Assembly (NCBI RefSeq): GCF_902805925.1
Contig: NZ_CADCUP010000119.1
Span: 1 to 33,928, forward strand
Length of the DNA stretch: 33,928 bases
Source of the DNA: an uncultured Nocardioides sp.
GTDB taxonomy: Bacteria; Actinomycetota; Actinomycetes; Propionibacteriales; Nocardioidaceae
Direction of reading: 5' to 3'
Shown here: positions 1 to 8,077 of the stretch, piece after piece
How the letters are laid out: every line of letters starts with the position of its first letter
Position numbering within the stretch: the first letter of the stretch is position 1
Program-made: the position numbers and the translations under genes
Notes under the pieces: generated by a model
Databases searched by the model: none
Told to the model about the DNA's origin: nothing
What the model saw: the letters and a program-made list of their open reading frames with translations, nothing else

Positions 1-351
1 GTCGAGCCGCTGCTCCGCGACCCCTCGCGGCTCGCCTTCGACCACGGCACGATCCTCGCGGACGCGGTGGAGCGGGTCCGCGCCAAGCTCGAGCGCACCA
101 CGCTCGCCACGTCGTTCCTGCGGGAGGAGTTCACGCTCTCGGACCTGCGAGGGGTCTACGAGGTGGTGTGGGGACACCCGCTCCACCCCAGCGACTTCCA
201 GCGCGGGATCACCCGCACCGAGGACTTCGTCGTCGAGACCGGGGAGATGCGGCCGTCGCAGGAGCCGGGACGACCGGCCCCGCTGTTCCGGGCCCGACGG
301 GACGGCATCCACCCGCTCGCCGTCCCGGTGCCGCGCCCGCAGCCCTCCTGA
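1..351 (+). CDS. NrtR-like NUDIX-family transcriptional regulator, C-terminal part
   Basis: The reading frame is open from the first base, so the gene starts before the window. The visible 116 residues match the C-terminal winged-helix half of NUDIX-related regulators of the NrtR type: a short helix with the TTLATSFL segment, then EEFTLSDLRGVYEVVWG, then a basic strand region ending in PLFRARRDG. In that family an N-terminal NUDIX-like domain senses ADP-ribose or related nucleotides and the C-terminal domain binds DNA, often controlling NAD metabolism. The NUDIX half is outside the window, so it could instead be an active NUDIX hydrolase with this C-terminal module. Target genes cannot be seen here. 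The next gene lies 81 bp downstream and has its own promoter-like sequence, so it is probably not co-transcribed. Confidence 0.75.
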   Translation, partial: VEPLLRDPSRLAFDHGTILADAVERVRAKLERTTLATSFLREEFTLSDLRGVYEVVWGHPLHPSDFQRGITRTEDFVVETGEMRPSQEPGRPAPLFRARRDGIHPLAVPVPRPQPS

Positions 352-371
352 CGTCGTACGCCGGCCGTCAG

Positions 372-397
372 GCATCCCTTCCGGCGGGAATGGGTAC
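372..397 (+). promoter_or_regulatory. Possible SigB/SigF-type stress promoter for the DUF4383-DUF2243 pair
   Basis: The sequence GCAT (372-375), 16 bases, then GGGTAC (392-397) fits the actinobacterial general-stress consensus GNNT-N14-16-GGGTAY. A start site about 7 nt further on, near 404, would give a leader of about 30 nt containing GGGAGGAG at 419-426, seven bases before the ATG at 433. The fit is by eye only and the -35 part is weakly constrained. Confidence 0.4.
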
Positions 398-432
398 CCG
401 TCAGTACAACCACGATCGGGAGGAGTGTTGCT

Positions 433-909
433 ATGACGGACCACAACCGCACCAGCACCACAGATCGAGGCAAGACCGCGCGTCTGGCCGCCACCGCGGT
501 GGGCGCGACGTTCCTGCTCGTCGGGATCCTGGGCTTCGTCCCGGGGATCACGACCAACTACGACACCATGGAGCTGGCCGGCCACGAGAGCAGGGCGGAG
601 CTGCTCGGGATCTTCCAGGTGTCCATCCTGCACAACGTCGTCCACCTGCTCTTCGGTCTGGCCGGCCTCGCGATGGCGCGCAAGACATCCAGCGCCATCA
701 CGTACCTGATCGGCGGCGGGGCGATCTACCTCGTGCTGTGGGTCTACGGGCTGGCCACCGACCAGAGGAGCGAGGCCAACTTCGTGCCGCTCAACAACGC
801 CGACGACTGGCTGCACCTCGTCCTGGGCATCGGCATGATCGGTCTCGGCCTGGCCGGTCGGAACGCCGCACGCGACACCGCCACCACCACCGTCCCCGGA
901 CGTCGGTGA
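433..909 (+). CDS. DUF4383 family membrane protein
   Basis: 158 residues with about four hydrophobic segments: roughly 18-38, 66-82, 90-107 and 127-142. The residues NYDTMELAGHESRAELLGIF, then LHNVVHLLFGLAG, and later the DDWLHLVLG segment are typical of the DUF4383 family of small actinobacterial integral membrane proteins, whose function is unknown. The ATG at 433 is preceded by a strong Shine-Dalgarno sequence (GGGAGGAG, 419-426). The stop codon overlaps the GTG start of the next gene in a GTGA, so the two are almost certainly translated together. A stress-type promoter candidate lies upstream at 372-397. The C-terminal tail is Thr/Arg rich and probably cytoplasmic. Confidence 0.85.
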   Translation: MTDHNRTSTTDRGKTARLAATAVGATFLLVGILGFVPGITTNYDTMELAGHESRAELLGIFQVSILHNVVHLLFGLAGLAMARKTSSAITYLIGGGAIYLVLWVYGLATDQRSEANFVPLNNADDWLHLVLGIGMIGLGLAGRNAARDTATTTVPGRR

Positions 910-1442
910 CGGCGGAGCCCACGCGGAGGACACCGGCGCCCCCCTCGCGGGGCGCCGGTCTCCTCTACGGCCTGGGCCTGGGCGGCTTCGTGGACGGCAT
1001 CGTGCTGCACCAGGTCCTGCAGTGGCACCACATGGTCAGCGACACCGCCGGCAACCCGGTGACCACCGTCGCCGGACTGGAGGTCAACACGATGGCCGAC
1101 GGGTTCTTCCACATCGCCACCTGGCTGCTCGTCGTGGCAGCCTCGATCGTCACCATCGCCCACTGGCAGCAGGGACGGCTGGCTCCGAGCTGGCGGTTCC
1201 ACCTCGGCCTGGTCATCGCCGGCTGGGGCCTGTTCAACCTCGTCGAGGGGCTCGTGGACCACCAGCTCCTGGGCGTGCACCACGTCCGCGACGACCTGGG
1301 TGGTCCGCTCTCGTGGGACCTGGGGTTCCTCGCCTTCGGCGCACTCCTCATCGCCCTCGGCTGGTGGCTGCACCGCAGCGGTGCCGCCACCGTCTCGCCG
1401 GACCCGACCGTCCGGCCGCGAGGTGGGGCAGCACGACGGTGA
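906..1442 (+). CDS. DUF2243 family membrane protein
   Basis: 178 residues. After a Pro/Arg-rich N-terminus the conserved DUF2243 opening appears: GLGLGGFVDGIVLHQVLQWHH at about residues 23-43. It is followed by a hydrophobic segment near 73-88 and the GWGLFNLVEGLVDHQLLGVHH motif, then a final membrane segment ending in GWWLHR. The several His residues and acidic residues near the membrane segments are typical of the family, whose function is not established. The frame stays open far upstream. I chose GTG at 906 because it overlaps the stop codon of the DUF4383 gene by 4 bp (GTGA) and gives a protein of family-typical length. It is most likely the second gene of a two-gene membrane operon. Confidence 0.82.
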   Translation: MTAEPTRRTPAPPSRGAGLLYGLGLGGFVDGIVLHQVLQWHHMVSDTAGNPVTTVAGLEVNTMADGFFHIATWLLVVAASIVTIAHWQQGRLAPSWRFHLGLVIAGWGLFNLVEGLVDHQLLGVHHVRDDLGGPLSWDLGFLAFGALLIALGWWLHRSGAATVSPDPTVRPRGGAARR

Positions 1443-1561
1443 GCGGGGTGTCACCGGGTCGGCCGGCGCGCCGCGAGCGCTGATGGACCGGCCGCACGCG
1501 GGCACGCTGGGGTGACCGGGCGATCAGCTCCCTTGCCGCCGTACGCGACAATGGGCGGGCT

Positions 1562-4500
1562 GTGGACATCACCTACCCCGCCGAGCTGCCGGTCAGCCAG
1601 CGTCGCGACGACATCGCCGCCGCGATCCGCGACCACCAGGTCGTCATCGTGGCCGGCGAGACCGGGTCCGGGAAGACCACCCAGCTGCCCAAGATCTGCC
1701 TCGAGCTCGGCCGCGGCAAGGACGCGCTGATCGGCCACACCCAGCCCCGCCGGATCGCCGCCCGGTCGGTGGCCGAGCGGATCGCGGAGGAGCTCGGCAC
1801 CGAGCTCGGCGACCTCGTGGGCTACCAGGTCCGGTTCACCGACCGCACCTCCCGGCAGAGCCGGGTCAAGCTGATGACCGACGGCATCCTGCTCGCCGAG
1901 CTCCAGCGCGACCGCCAGCTGCGCAAGTACGACACGATCATCATCGACGAGGCCCACGAGCGCAGCCTCAACATCGACTTCCTGCTCGGCTACCTGCACC
2001 GCCTCCTGCCGAGGCGACCCGACCTCAAGGTGGTCATCACCTCCGCGACCATCGACGTCGAGCGGTTCGCCAAGCACTTCGACGCCCCCGTCGTGGAGGT
2101 GTCGGGACGCACCTATCCCGTCGAGGTCCGCTACCGCCCCCTCCTCGAGCTGCCCGACGAGGACGACGAGGGCGAGGCGGTGATGCGCGACCAGACCGAG
2201 GCGATCGTCGAGGCCGTGCAGGAGCTGTCCGGCGAGGGGCCCGGCGACGTCCTCGTCTTCCTCCCGGGCGAGCGCGAGATCCGCGACACCGCCGACGCGC
2301 TCTCGGACCTGCCGTCCACGCCCGGACGCCAGTGGGAGGTCGTGCCGCTCTACAGCCGCCTCTCGGCCGCCGACCAGCACCGGGTGTTCTCCTCGCACCC
2401 CGCCACCGTGCGCCGCGTCGTCCTCGCCACCAACGTCGCCGAGACCTCCCTGACCGTGCCTGGCATCCGGTACGTCGTCGACGCCGGCGTCGCGCGGATC
2501 AGCCGCTACTCCGTGCGGACCAAGGTGCAGCGCCTGCCCGTGGAGCCGATCAGCCAGGCCTCGGCCAACCAGCGGTCGGGGCGCTGCGGCCGGGTCGAGG
2601 CGGGCATCGCGATCCGCCTGTACTCGCAGGAGGACTTCGAGGCGCGGCCGGAGTTCACCGAGCCCGAGATCCTGCGCACCAACCTGGCGTCGGTCATCCT
2701 CCAGATGACCTCGCTGGGCCTCGGTGACGTCGCCCGGTTCCCGTTCGTGGAGCCGCCCGACCGGCGCAACGTGTCGGCGGGGGTGCAGCTGCTGGAGGAG
2801 CTGGGCGCGCTGATGACCGGATCAGCCGGTCCGGACGACAACCCCCGGCCGCCCCAGGAGGACCGACGCGGTCGTCGGGGCCGCCGAGGCCGGCCAGCCC
2901 CGGACGACGGTCACCGGCTCACCGGGCTCGGAAGACGGCTGGCGCGGCTGCCGATCGACCCCCGGCTGGGCCGGATGGTGCTGGAGGCGGAGCGGCTGGG
3001 CTGCGCGCGCGAGGTGATCGTCATCGCGGCGGCGCTGAGCCTCCAGGACCCGCGCGAGCGGCCGGCGGAGCAGCAGGCGCAGGCCGACCAGCAGCACGCC
3101 CGGTTCAAGGCCGAGAACAGTGACTTCCTCACCTGGCTCAACCTGTGGCGCCACCTCAGGGAGCAGCAGCGCGAGCTGTCGTCGAGCGCCTTCCGGCGGA
3201 TGTGCCGGCGTGAGTTCCTCAACTACCTGCGGGTCCGCGAGTGGCAGGACTTCGAGTCCCAGCTGCGCCAGGTCTGCAAGGAGATGAAGATCGAGCTGGG
3301 CCACCCGGCCGACACCCCGGACGCCGACGGCATCCACCAGGCGCTGCTCTCCGGGCTGCTCAGCCACATCGGTGCCCTGGAGGAGCGCGAGAGCGGCCGG
3401 CCGGGGGAGCGGCGGCCGATGCGCGAGTACCTCGGCGCCCGGGGCGCGAGGTTCGCGATCTTCCCCGGCTCCGGCCTCAAGGGCAGCAACCCGCAGTTCC
3501 TGATGGCCGGCGAGCTCGTGGAGACCACGCGCCTGTGGGCCCGGCAGAACGCCGCCATCAAGCCCGAGTGGGCCGAGCGGCTGGGCGCGCACCTGGTGAA
3601 GCGCACGTGGAGCGAGCCGCACTGGTCGAAGAAGCGGGCGGCCGTGATGGCCCACGAGAAGGTCACGCTGTACGGCGTCCCGCTGGTCGCCGACCGGCTC
3701 GTCAACTACGGCAGGGTCGACCCGGCACTGGCGCGCGAGCTGTTCATCCGCCACGCGCTCGTCTACGGCGAGTGGCACACCCGGCACCGCTTCTACGACC
3801 AGAACCGTGCGCTCCTCGCCGAGGCGGAGGAGCTCGAGCACCGCGCCCGCCGCCGCGACATCGTCGTGGACGAGCACACCCTCTTCGACTTCTACGACGC
3901 CCGCGTCGGCCCGGACGTGGTGAGCGGCGCCCACTTCGACCAGTGGTGGAAGGGCGCGCGCCGCGAGCACCCCGACCTGCTGACCTTCGACCTCGACATG
4001 CTGGTCAACGACACCGCCGGCGAGGTCGCCGGACAGGACTTCCCGACGGTGTGGCAGGGCACCTCCGAGGGGCTCACCTTCCCGATCAGCTACCACTTCG
4101 AGCCCGGCGCCCGCGACGACGGCCTCACCATCGACGTGCCCGTCGCCACCCTCAACCGGGTCGAGGCCGACGACTTCTCGTGGGTGGTGCCCGGCCTGCG
4201 CGAGGAGCTGGTGACCAGCCTGGTGCGCAGCCTGCCGAAGAGCCTGCGCGTCCACTTCGTGCCCGCGCCCAACACCGCCCGCGACTTCCTGGCCAGGGTG
4301 CCGGCCGGCCAGGAGCCGCTGGTGGAGGCGCTCGAGCGCCACCTCCGCTCCACGACCGGGGTGCACGTGCCGCGGGAGGCGTGGGACTGGAGCAAGGTGC
4401 CCGAGCACCTACGGCCCACCTTCCGGGTCGTCGACGACGACGGCTCGGAGGCGGCGCGCGGCAAGGACCTCGAGGCGCTCAAGGAGCCGCTGCGGCCGAC

Positions 4501-5407
4501 GTTCGCTCAGGCGATCGCCGAGGTGGCCGCCGACGCGGGGGTGACCTCGACGGGGCAGACCACGTGGACCTTCGGCACCATCGAGCAGTCCTTCACCCGA
4601 CGCCGCGCCGGCCACGAGGTGCTGGCGTTCCCGGCGCTCGTCGACGAGGGCGCCACGGTGGGGCTGCGGATCTTCGGCTCGCTGGAGGAGGCCGAGGCGC
4701 GGCACCGGCTGGGCGTGCGCCGGCTCGCCCTGCTCGACCTCGCCCGCGCCGGCAACGTCGTCCCCCGCATCGTCGAGGGGCTCGGCAACGCCGAGAAGCT
4801 GAGCCTGGCCGGGTCGCCGTACCCCTCCGTCGCCGAGCTGCTCGAGGACTGCCGTGCCGCCGTCGTGGGGGACGTGGTCGACGCGCGTCCGCCCGTCCGG
4901 GACGAGCCGGCGTACGCCGCCCTGCTCGCCGCCGCGGGCGAGGACCTCGAGGCGCGGCTGCGCGCGACGCTGCACGACGTGATGCGGGTGCTGGAGGCCT
5001 GGCGCCGCGCGGACCGCGCCCTCAGCGGCCGGGCCGACCTGATCACCCTGCCGGCCCTCACCGACATGCGGGCCCAGCTCGGCCGCCTGGTGCACCCGGG
5101 CTTCATCGGCGAGGCCGGGGCCGCGCAGCTGCGGCAGGTGCCTCGCTACCTCGCCGGCCTCGAGCACCGGCGGGAGAGGCTCGACGGCCAGGTCGCCCGC
5201 GACCGCCAGCTGATGGACTCGGTCACCGACCTCCAGGAGGCTCTGCTCCACCAGCTCGACGCGCTGCCCGACGGTCGGCCGCCCAGCGCCTCCCAACGGA
5301 CCGCCCGCTGGCTGCTGGAGGAGTACCGCGTCTCCCTGTGGGCCCAGCACCTCGGCACCGCCCGTCCGGTGAGCGACCAGCGGATCCGCAAGGCCCTCGC
5401 CGGGTAG
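1562..5407 (+). CDS. hrpA: ATP-dependent DEAH-box RNA helicase HrpA
   Basis: 1281 residues, close to the roughly 1300 of Escherichia coli HrpA. Motifs in order: Walker A GETGSGKT at 32-39, QPRRIAARSVAERIAEE near 61-77, DEAH at 129-132, SAT at 161-163, the ATNVAETSLTVPGIRYVVDAG block at 289-309, and the motif VI arginine finger QRSGRCGR at 337-344. The helicase core is followed by HA2, OB-fold and the long C-terminal region specific to HrpA. An Arg/Pro/Asp-rich stretch at about 421-450 looks like a flexible insert before the HA2 domain. The family remodels RNA and acts on ribosomes or mRNA in the cytoplasm. Start: GTG at 1562, since no earlier start gives a conserved N-terminus. GACAAT at 1547-1552 could be the -10 of a nearly leaderless transcript. 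No Shine-Dalgarno sequence is evident. Confidence 0.95.
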   Translation: MDITYPAELPVSQRRDDIAAAIRDHQVVIVAGETGSGKTTQLPKICLELGRGKDALIGHTQPRRIAARSVAERIAEELGTELGDLVGYQVRFTDRTSRQSRVKLMTDGILLAELQRDRQLRKYDTIIIDEAHERSLNIDFLLGYLHRLLPRRPDLKVVITSATIDVERFAKHFDAPVVEVSGRTYPVEVRYRPLLELPDEDDEGEAVMRDQTEAIVEAVQELSGEGPGDVLVFLPGEREIRDTADALSDLPSTPGRQWEVVPLYSRLSAADQHRVFSSHPATVRRVVLATNVAETSLTVPGIRYVVDAGVARISRYSVRTKVQRLPVEPISQASANQRSGRCGRVEAGIAIRLYSQEDFEARPEFTEPEILRTNLASVILQMTSLGLGDVARFPFVEPPDRRNVSAGVQLLEELGALMTGSAGPDDNPRPPQEDRRGRRGRRGRPAPDDGHRLTGLGRRLARLPIDPRLGRMVLEAERLGCAREVIVIAAALSLQDPRERPAEQQAQADQQHARFKAENSDFLTWLNLWRHLREQQRELSSSAFRRMCRREFLNYLRVREWQDFESQLRQVCKEMKIELGHPADTPDADGIHQALLSGLLSHIGALEERESGRPGERRPMREYLGARGARFAIFPGSGLKGSNPQFLMAGELVETTRLWARQNAAIKPEWAERLGAHLVKRTWSEPHWSKKRAAVMAHEKVTLYGVPLVADRLVNYGRVDPALARELFIRHALVYGEWHTRHRFYDQNRALLAEAEELEHRARRRDIVVDEHTLFDFYDARVGPDVVSGAHFDQWWKGARREHPDLLTFDLDMLVNDTAGEVAGQDFPTVWQGTSEGLTFPISYHFEPGARDDGLTIDVPVATLNRVEADDFSWVVPGLREELVTSLVRSLPKSLRVHFVPAPNTARDFLARVPAGQEPLVEALERHLRSTTGVHVPREAWDWSKVPEHLRPTFRVVDDDGSEAARGKDLEALKEPLRPTFAQAIAEVAADAGVTSTGQTTWTFGTIEQSFTRRRAGHEVLAFPALVDEGATVGLRIFGSLEEAEARHRLGVRRLALLDLARAGNVVPRIVEGLGNAEKLSLAGSPYPSVAELLEDCRAAVVGDVVDARPPVRDEPAYAALLAAAGEDLEARLRATLHDVMRVLEAWRRADRALSGRADLITLPALTDMRAQLGRLVHPGFIGEAGAAQLRQVPRYLAGLEHRRERLDGQVARDRQLMDSVTDLQEALLHQLDALPDGRPPSASQRTARWLLEEYRVSLWAQHLGTARPVSDQRIRKALAG

Positions 5408-5427
5408 GACCCACCCGTCGCGGCGAA

Positions 5428-5433
5428 TAGGGT
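5428..5433 (+). promoter_or_regulatory. -10 element TAGGGT, leaderless arrangement
   Basis: TAGGGT ends exactly 7 nt before the ATG at 5441. That places the expected start of transcription on the start codon. No Shine-Dalgarno sequence is present. Confidence 0.55.
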
Positions 5434-5440
5434 GGCGCGC

Positions 5441-6028
5441 ATGCGCGAGCACCATCGACCGATGACCCCCGGTGCGGGGTTCTTCGACGAGATCCGGGCC
5501 GGCGACGACCCGGCGATGCTGCAGGAGGCTGCCGACCGGGCGGCCACCCTGCTGGTGCGCGGCGCCCGTGACAGCGACGACGAGACGGTCGTCGACCGGG
5601 TGCTGCACCTCGCCGAGACCGAGGGGCTGGAGACCCTGGCCCAGCTGTGGGCCGGCTCCCCGCCGGAATCGCTGGCGGGGTCGCTGTGGCGCCTCTACGT
5701 CATGCGGGCCTGGGTGTACGCCGACCCGACGGGTGTCGCAGCGCAGTTCGAGGCTGGTCGGACGCGCGCTCAGGTCGCCCGCGTCGTCGCGGGGGTGGCC
5801 GACCCGCCGGGCCCCGACGGGCTGCGCGCCATGGTCGACGACGTGCTGCGGGGCATCGTCCGGGCCGACTTCGCCGACGTGCTGCTGCGGGCGGCGGCGT
5901 TCGCCCGGGTCGTGGCCACCGGCCGGGCCGCCCTCGAGGCGGGTCACGAGGAGACCGCCCGGATGCTCACGCTCGCCGAGCAGCTGGAGGCAGCGGGTCA
6001 CCTCGAAATGCGCCACGAGCTCGCCTGA
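5441..6028 (+). CDS. Uncharacterised helical actinobacterial protein
   Basis: 195 residues. I do not recognise a named family. The protein looks all-helical and soluble. It has no signal peptide or membrane segment and is rich in Ala, Arg, Asp and Glu. A central part reads SLWRLYVMRAWVYADP, followed by repeated helix-forming stretches up to EQLEAAGHLEMRHELA. A GTG at 5432 would add three residues, but ATG at 5441 is preferred because the -10 hexamer TAGGGT (5428-5433) sits 7 nt upstream and overlaps the GTG. The gene follows hrpA by 33 bp on the same strand but appears to have its own promoter. Codon use is like that of its neighbours, supporting a real gene. Confidence 0.7.
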   Translation: MREHHRPMTPGAGFFDEIRAGDDPAMLQEAADRAATLLVRGARDSDDETVVDRVLHLAETEGLETLAQLWAGSPPESLAGSLWRLYVMRAWVYADPTGVAAQFEAGRTRAQVARVVAGVADPPGPDGLRAMVDDVLRGIVRADFADVLLRAAAFARVVATGRAALEAGHEETARMLTLAEQLEAAGHLEMRHELA

Positions 6029-6045
6029 AGAATTACACTCGTCCC

Positions 6046-6147
6046 GTGGTGCGTCGGGCTGTGGCAGCCCCGGGTCCCAAAATGTGCCGCCTAGAGCGGC
6101 CACGCGCCGTGAGGCGCTCCCGGTCCGGCGCACCTCTCACTCCCTAG
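6046..6147 (+). CDS. Candidate 33-residue leaderless small ORF (doubtful)
   Basis: GTG at 6046 opens a 33-codon frame rich in Arg and Pro, ending with TAG at 6145-6147. TACACT at 6034-6039 lies 6 nt before the GTG, matching the leaderless promoter layout seen elsewhere in the window. The stop codon is part of the -10 hexamer of the next gene. Against it: about 10 of 33 codons end in A or T, including the rare CTA. That is much more than in the neighbouring genes, so this may be an untranslated transcribed region or chance. Confidence 0.2.
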   Translation: MVRRAVAAPGPKMCRLERPRAVRRSRSGAPLTP

Positions 6148-6150
6148 ACT
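6145..6150 (+). promoter_or_regulatory. -10 element TAGACT, leaderless arrangement
   Basis: TAGACT ends 7 nt before the ATG at 6158. There is no Shine-Dalgarno sequence in between, so the transcript probably begins at the start codon. Confidence 0.6.
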
Positions 6151-6157
6151 GACGCGC

Positions 6158-6589
6158 ATGCTGCGTCGTCTCCTCTCCCGGCTGGCTCCCAGTCGCGTCC
6201 CTGCCTCGAGCCCCGACTACGCGCCGGAGGCCGACGGCGAGCCCGACGCCGGCGAGGTGGTGTGGGCCTGGGTGCCCTACGAGGACGACCCGGCCCGGGG
6301 CAAGGACCGCCCGGTGCTGCTGCTCGCCCGCGACGGCCAGACCTGGCTCGGGCTGATGCTCTCCAGCCAGGACCACGACCTCGACGCCGCCGACGAGGCC
6401 CGGCACGGTCGTCACTGGATGGACGTCGGCGCCGGGCGCTGGGACCGCGAGGGTCGCCCGAGCGAGGTGCGGCTCGACCGGCTGCTGCACCTGGACGAGG
6501 CGTCGATCCGGCGCGAGGGGGCCGCCCTGGACCGCGACGTGTTCGACGCCGTGGTGGCCGGGGCGAGGGCCTTCCACCAGCTGGGCTGA
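6158..6589 (+). CDS. PemK/MazF-like domain protein (solitary)
   Basis: 143 residues. After an Arg/Ser/Pro-rich N-terminus of about 30 residues, GEVVWAWVPYEDDPARGKDRPVLLL (about 32-56) is the hallmark opening strand and RPVLLL strand of the PemK/MazF fold. The remaining strands (TWLGLMLSSQDHD, then WMDVGAGRWDREGRPSEVRLDRLLHL) fit the SH3-like barrel and the SxVRLD-type segment of the family. MazF proteins are mRNA interferases paired with a small antitoxin. Here no antitoxin-sized gene lies directly up- or downstream, and the start is on what looks like a leaderless transcript. This lone form may be a housekeeping relative rather than a toxin. Fold assignment is good; ribonuclease activity is unproven. 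Confidence 0.7.
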   Translation: MLRRLLSRLAPSRVPASSPDYAPEADGEPDAGEVVWAWVPYEDDPARGKDRPVLLLARDGQTWLGLMLSSQDHDLDAADEARHGRHWMDVGAGRWDREGRPSEVRLDRLLHLDEASIRREGAALDRDVFDAVVAGARAFHQLG

Positions 6590-6640
6590 GCCGCGCCGGT
6601 GGGCGTGGGAACGCCCGTGCCTCCCCGACCCGCGGGTCGA

Positions 6641-6674
6641 TAGGGTGGTCGCAGTCCCCAGCACGTCGAAGGAG
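6641..6674 (+). promoter_or_regulatory. -10 hexamer and ribosome binding site of the solute-binding lipoprotein gene
   Basis: TAGGGT (6641-6646) suggests transcription starting near 6654. AAGGAG at 6669-6674 is a strong Shine-Dalgarno sequence 8 nt before the ATG at 6683. Unlike many neighbours, this gene is therefore leadered. Confidence 0.5.
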
Positions 6675-6682
6675 ATAGCCGC

Positions 6683-8077
6683 ATGCAACGACGCCGCCGC
6701 CCGGTGAGGGCTGCCGCGGTCGGTCTCGTCGCGTGCCTGGTCCCGGCGCTGGTGGCCTGCTCGGGTCGCGACGACCCCGACCCCTCGTTGTCCGGCAGCC
6801 CGTCGGCGAGCAGCGCGTCGCCCACCGAGGCCGGCACCGTGACGCTCGGCGTCTACGGGCGCGAGGACGAGCTCGAGGCCTTCGAGGGCGTCGCCGACGA
6901 CTACAACGCCTCGTCGCTGACGGGGCAGGTCGAGCTCGAGCCGTGGCGGGACCGCGCCGCGGCCGTGCAGGGGGTCGCCGACGGCGACGTCCCCGACGTG
7001 TTCATGGCCTCGCGCCAGGACCTGCCCGGCCTGATGTCGCGCGAGGCCGTGCGGCCGGTCGGGGAGCTGCTCGACGAGCGGGGCGTCGACTTCGGCGACG
7101 ACTTCTCCCGCGACGCCGTGGCGGCGTTCGGCCTCGACGCCCAGCTCCAGTGCATGCCGTACGCCGTCTCGCCCGAGGTGATGTTCGTCAACACCGAGCT
7201 CGTCGACTTCGAGAGGATGGCGGGCCGCGGCCTCAACGTCCCGCAGCGCGAGGACTTCTGGAACCTCGCCGAGTTCACCGCGGCGGCGGAGTTCGCGTCC
7301 CGTCCGGCCCGCGGCACCCGCGGCACCCGCGGCTTCTACATCGAGCCGACCCTGCACGGGCTGACGCCCTACATCTACTCCGGCGGCGGCCAGGTCTACG
7401 ACGACGACGACGCGCCCACCTCCTTGACCCTCTCCGACGGCGACACCCAGGACGCCCTCGAGCGCAGCCTGGCGGTGCTGCGCGACGCCCAGCTCACGCT
7501 GACCGACAAGCAACTGGTCAAGGCGTCACCGCAGGACTGGTTCGAGCGGGGCAGGCTGGGCATGATGGCCGGCTCCCGGGACCTCGTGCCGCGACTCCGC
7601 AGCCTGCCCGGACTGGCGTTCGACGTGTGGTCGATGCCCGTGGTGGACTCCCCGGCCACGGTCGGCGGCATCACGGGCCTGTGCATGTCGGCCGAGACCG
7701 AGGACCCCCAGGCCGCCGCCGACGTCATCGCGGCCCTGGTCTCCGACGAGGCGATGGCGAGGGTCGCCGCCGCGGGGTTCATGGTGCCCGCCAACAACTC
7801 GGTCGCCAACTCCGAGGTCTTCCTGCAGCCCCTCCGCGAGCCCCGGCAGGCCGCCCTGTTCAACAACGCGCTCCGCGGCATGGTCGTGCCGCCGCTGATC
7901 GCCGACCGCTCGGAGCTCGAGGAGGCCGTCGGTCCCCTCGTCGAACAGCTGCTGACGCTGCCCGGCGAGCTCGACCTGGAGGCGGTGACCGAGCAGATCG
8001 ACGAGGCGTCGCGGCCGGTGCTGGACCCCGACTACGTGCCCGAGTCGCCCTCGCCGTCGCTGTCGCCGTCCGACTGA
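6683..8077 (+). CDS. Extracellular solute-binding lipoprotein (ABC transporter family 1 type)
   Basis: 464 residues. It has a positively charged N-terminus, a hydrophobic signal segment and a lipobox LVAC with the lipidated Cys at residue 26, then a Ser/Pro/Asp-rich linker. The mature part starts with TVTLGVYGREDELEAFEGVADDYN and continues with DVPDVFMASRQDLPGL and the QCMPYAVSPEVMFVNTEL segment. These are typical of family 1 sugar-binding proteins (MalE-like) anchored outside the membrane. No permease or ATPase genes accompany it, so its transporter partner must be elsewhere or shared, and the ligand cannot be named. The last 46 bp overlap the 3' end of the convergent RNase D gene. The tail is a Ser/Pro repeat (SPSPSLSPSD). 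Confidence 0.88.
   Translation: MQRRRRPVRAAAVGLVACLVPALVACSGRDDPDPSLSGSPSASSASPTEAGTVTLGVYGREDELEAFEGVADDYNASSLTGQVELEPWRDRAAAVQGVADGDVPDVFMASRQDLPGLMSREAVRPVGELLDERGVDFGDDFSRDAVAAFGLDAQLQCMPYAVSPEVMFVNTELVDFERMAGRGLNVPQREDFWNLAEFTAAAEFASRPARGTRGTRGFYIEPTLHGLTPYIYSGGGQVYDDDDAPTSLTLSDGDTQDALERSLAVLRDAQLTLTDKQLVKASPQDWFERGRLGMMAGSRDLVPRLRSLPGLAFDVWSMPVVDSPATVGGITGLCMSAETEDPQAAADVIAALVSDEAMARVAAAGFMVPANNSVANSEVFLQPLREPRQAALFNNALRGMVVPPLIADRSELEEAVGPLVEQLLTLPGELDLEAVTEQIDEASRPVLDPDYVPESPSPSLSPSD

Noticed and set aside
4409..6133. A 574-codon minus-strand open frame opposite hrpA
   Set aside because: Shadow frame. hrpA on the plus strand is intact and conserved over its full length.
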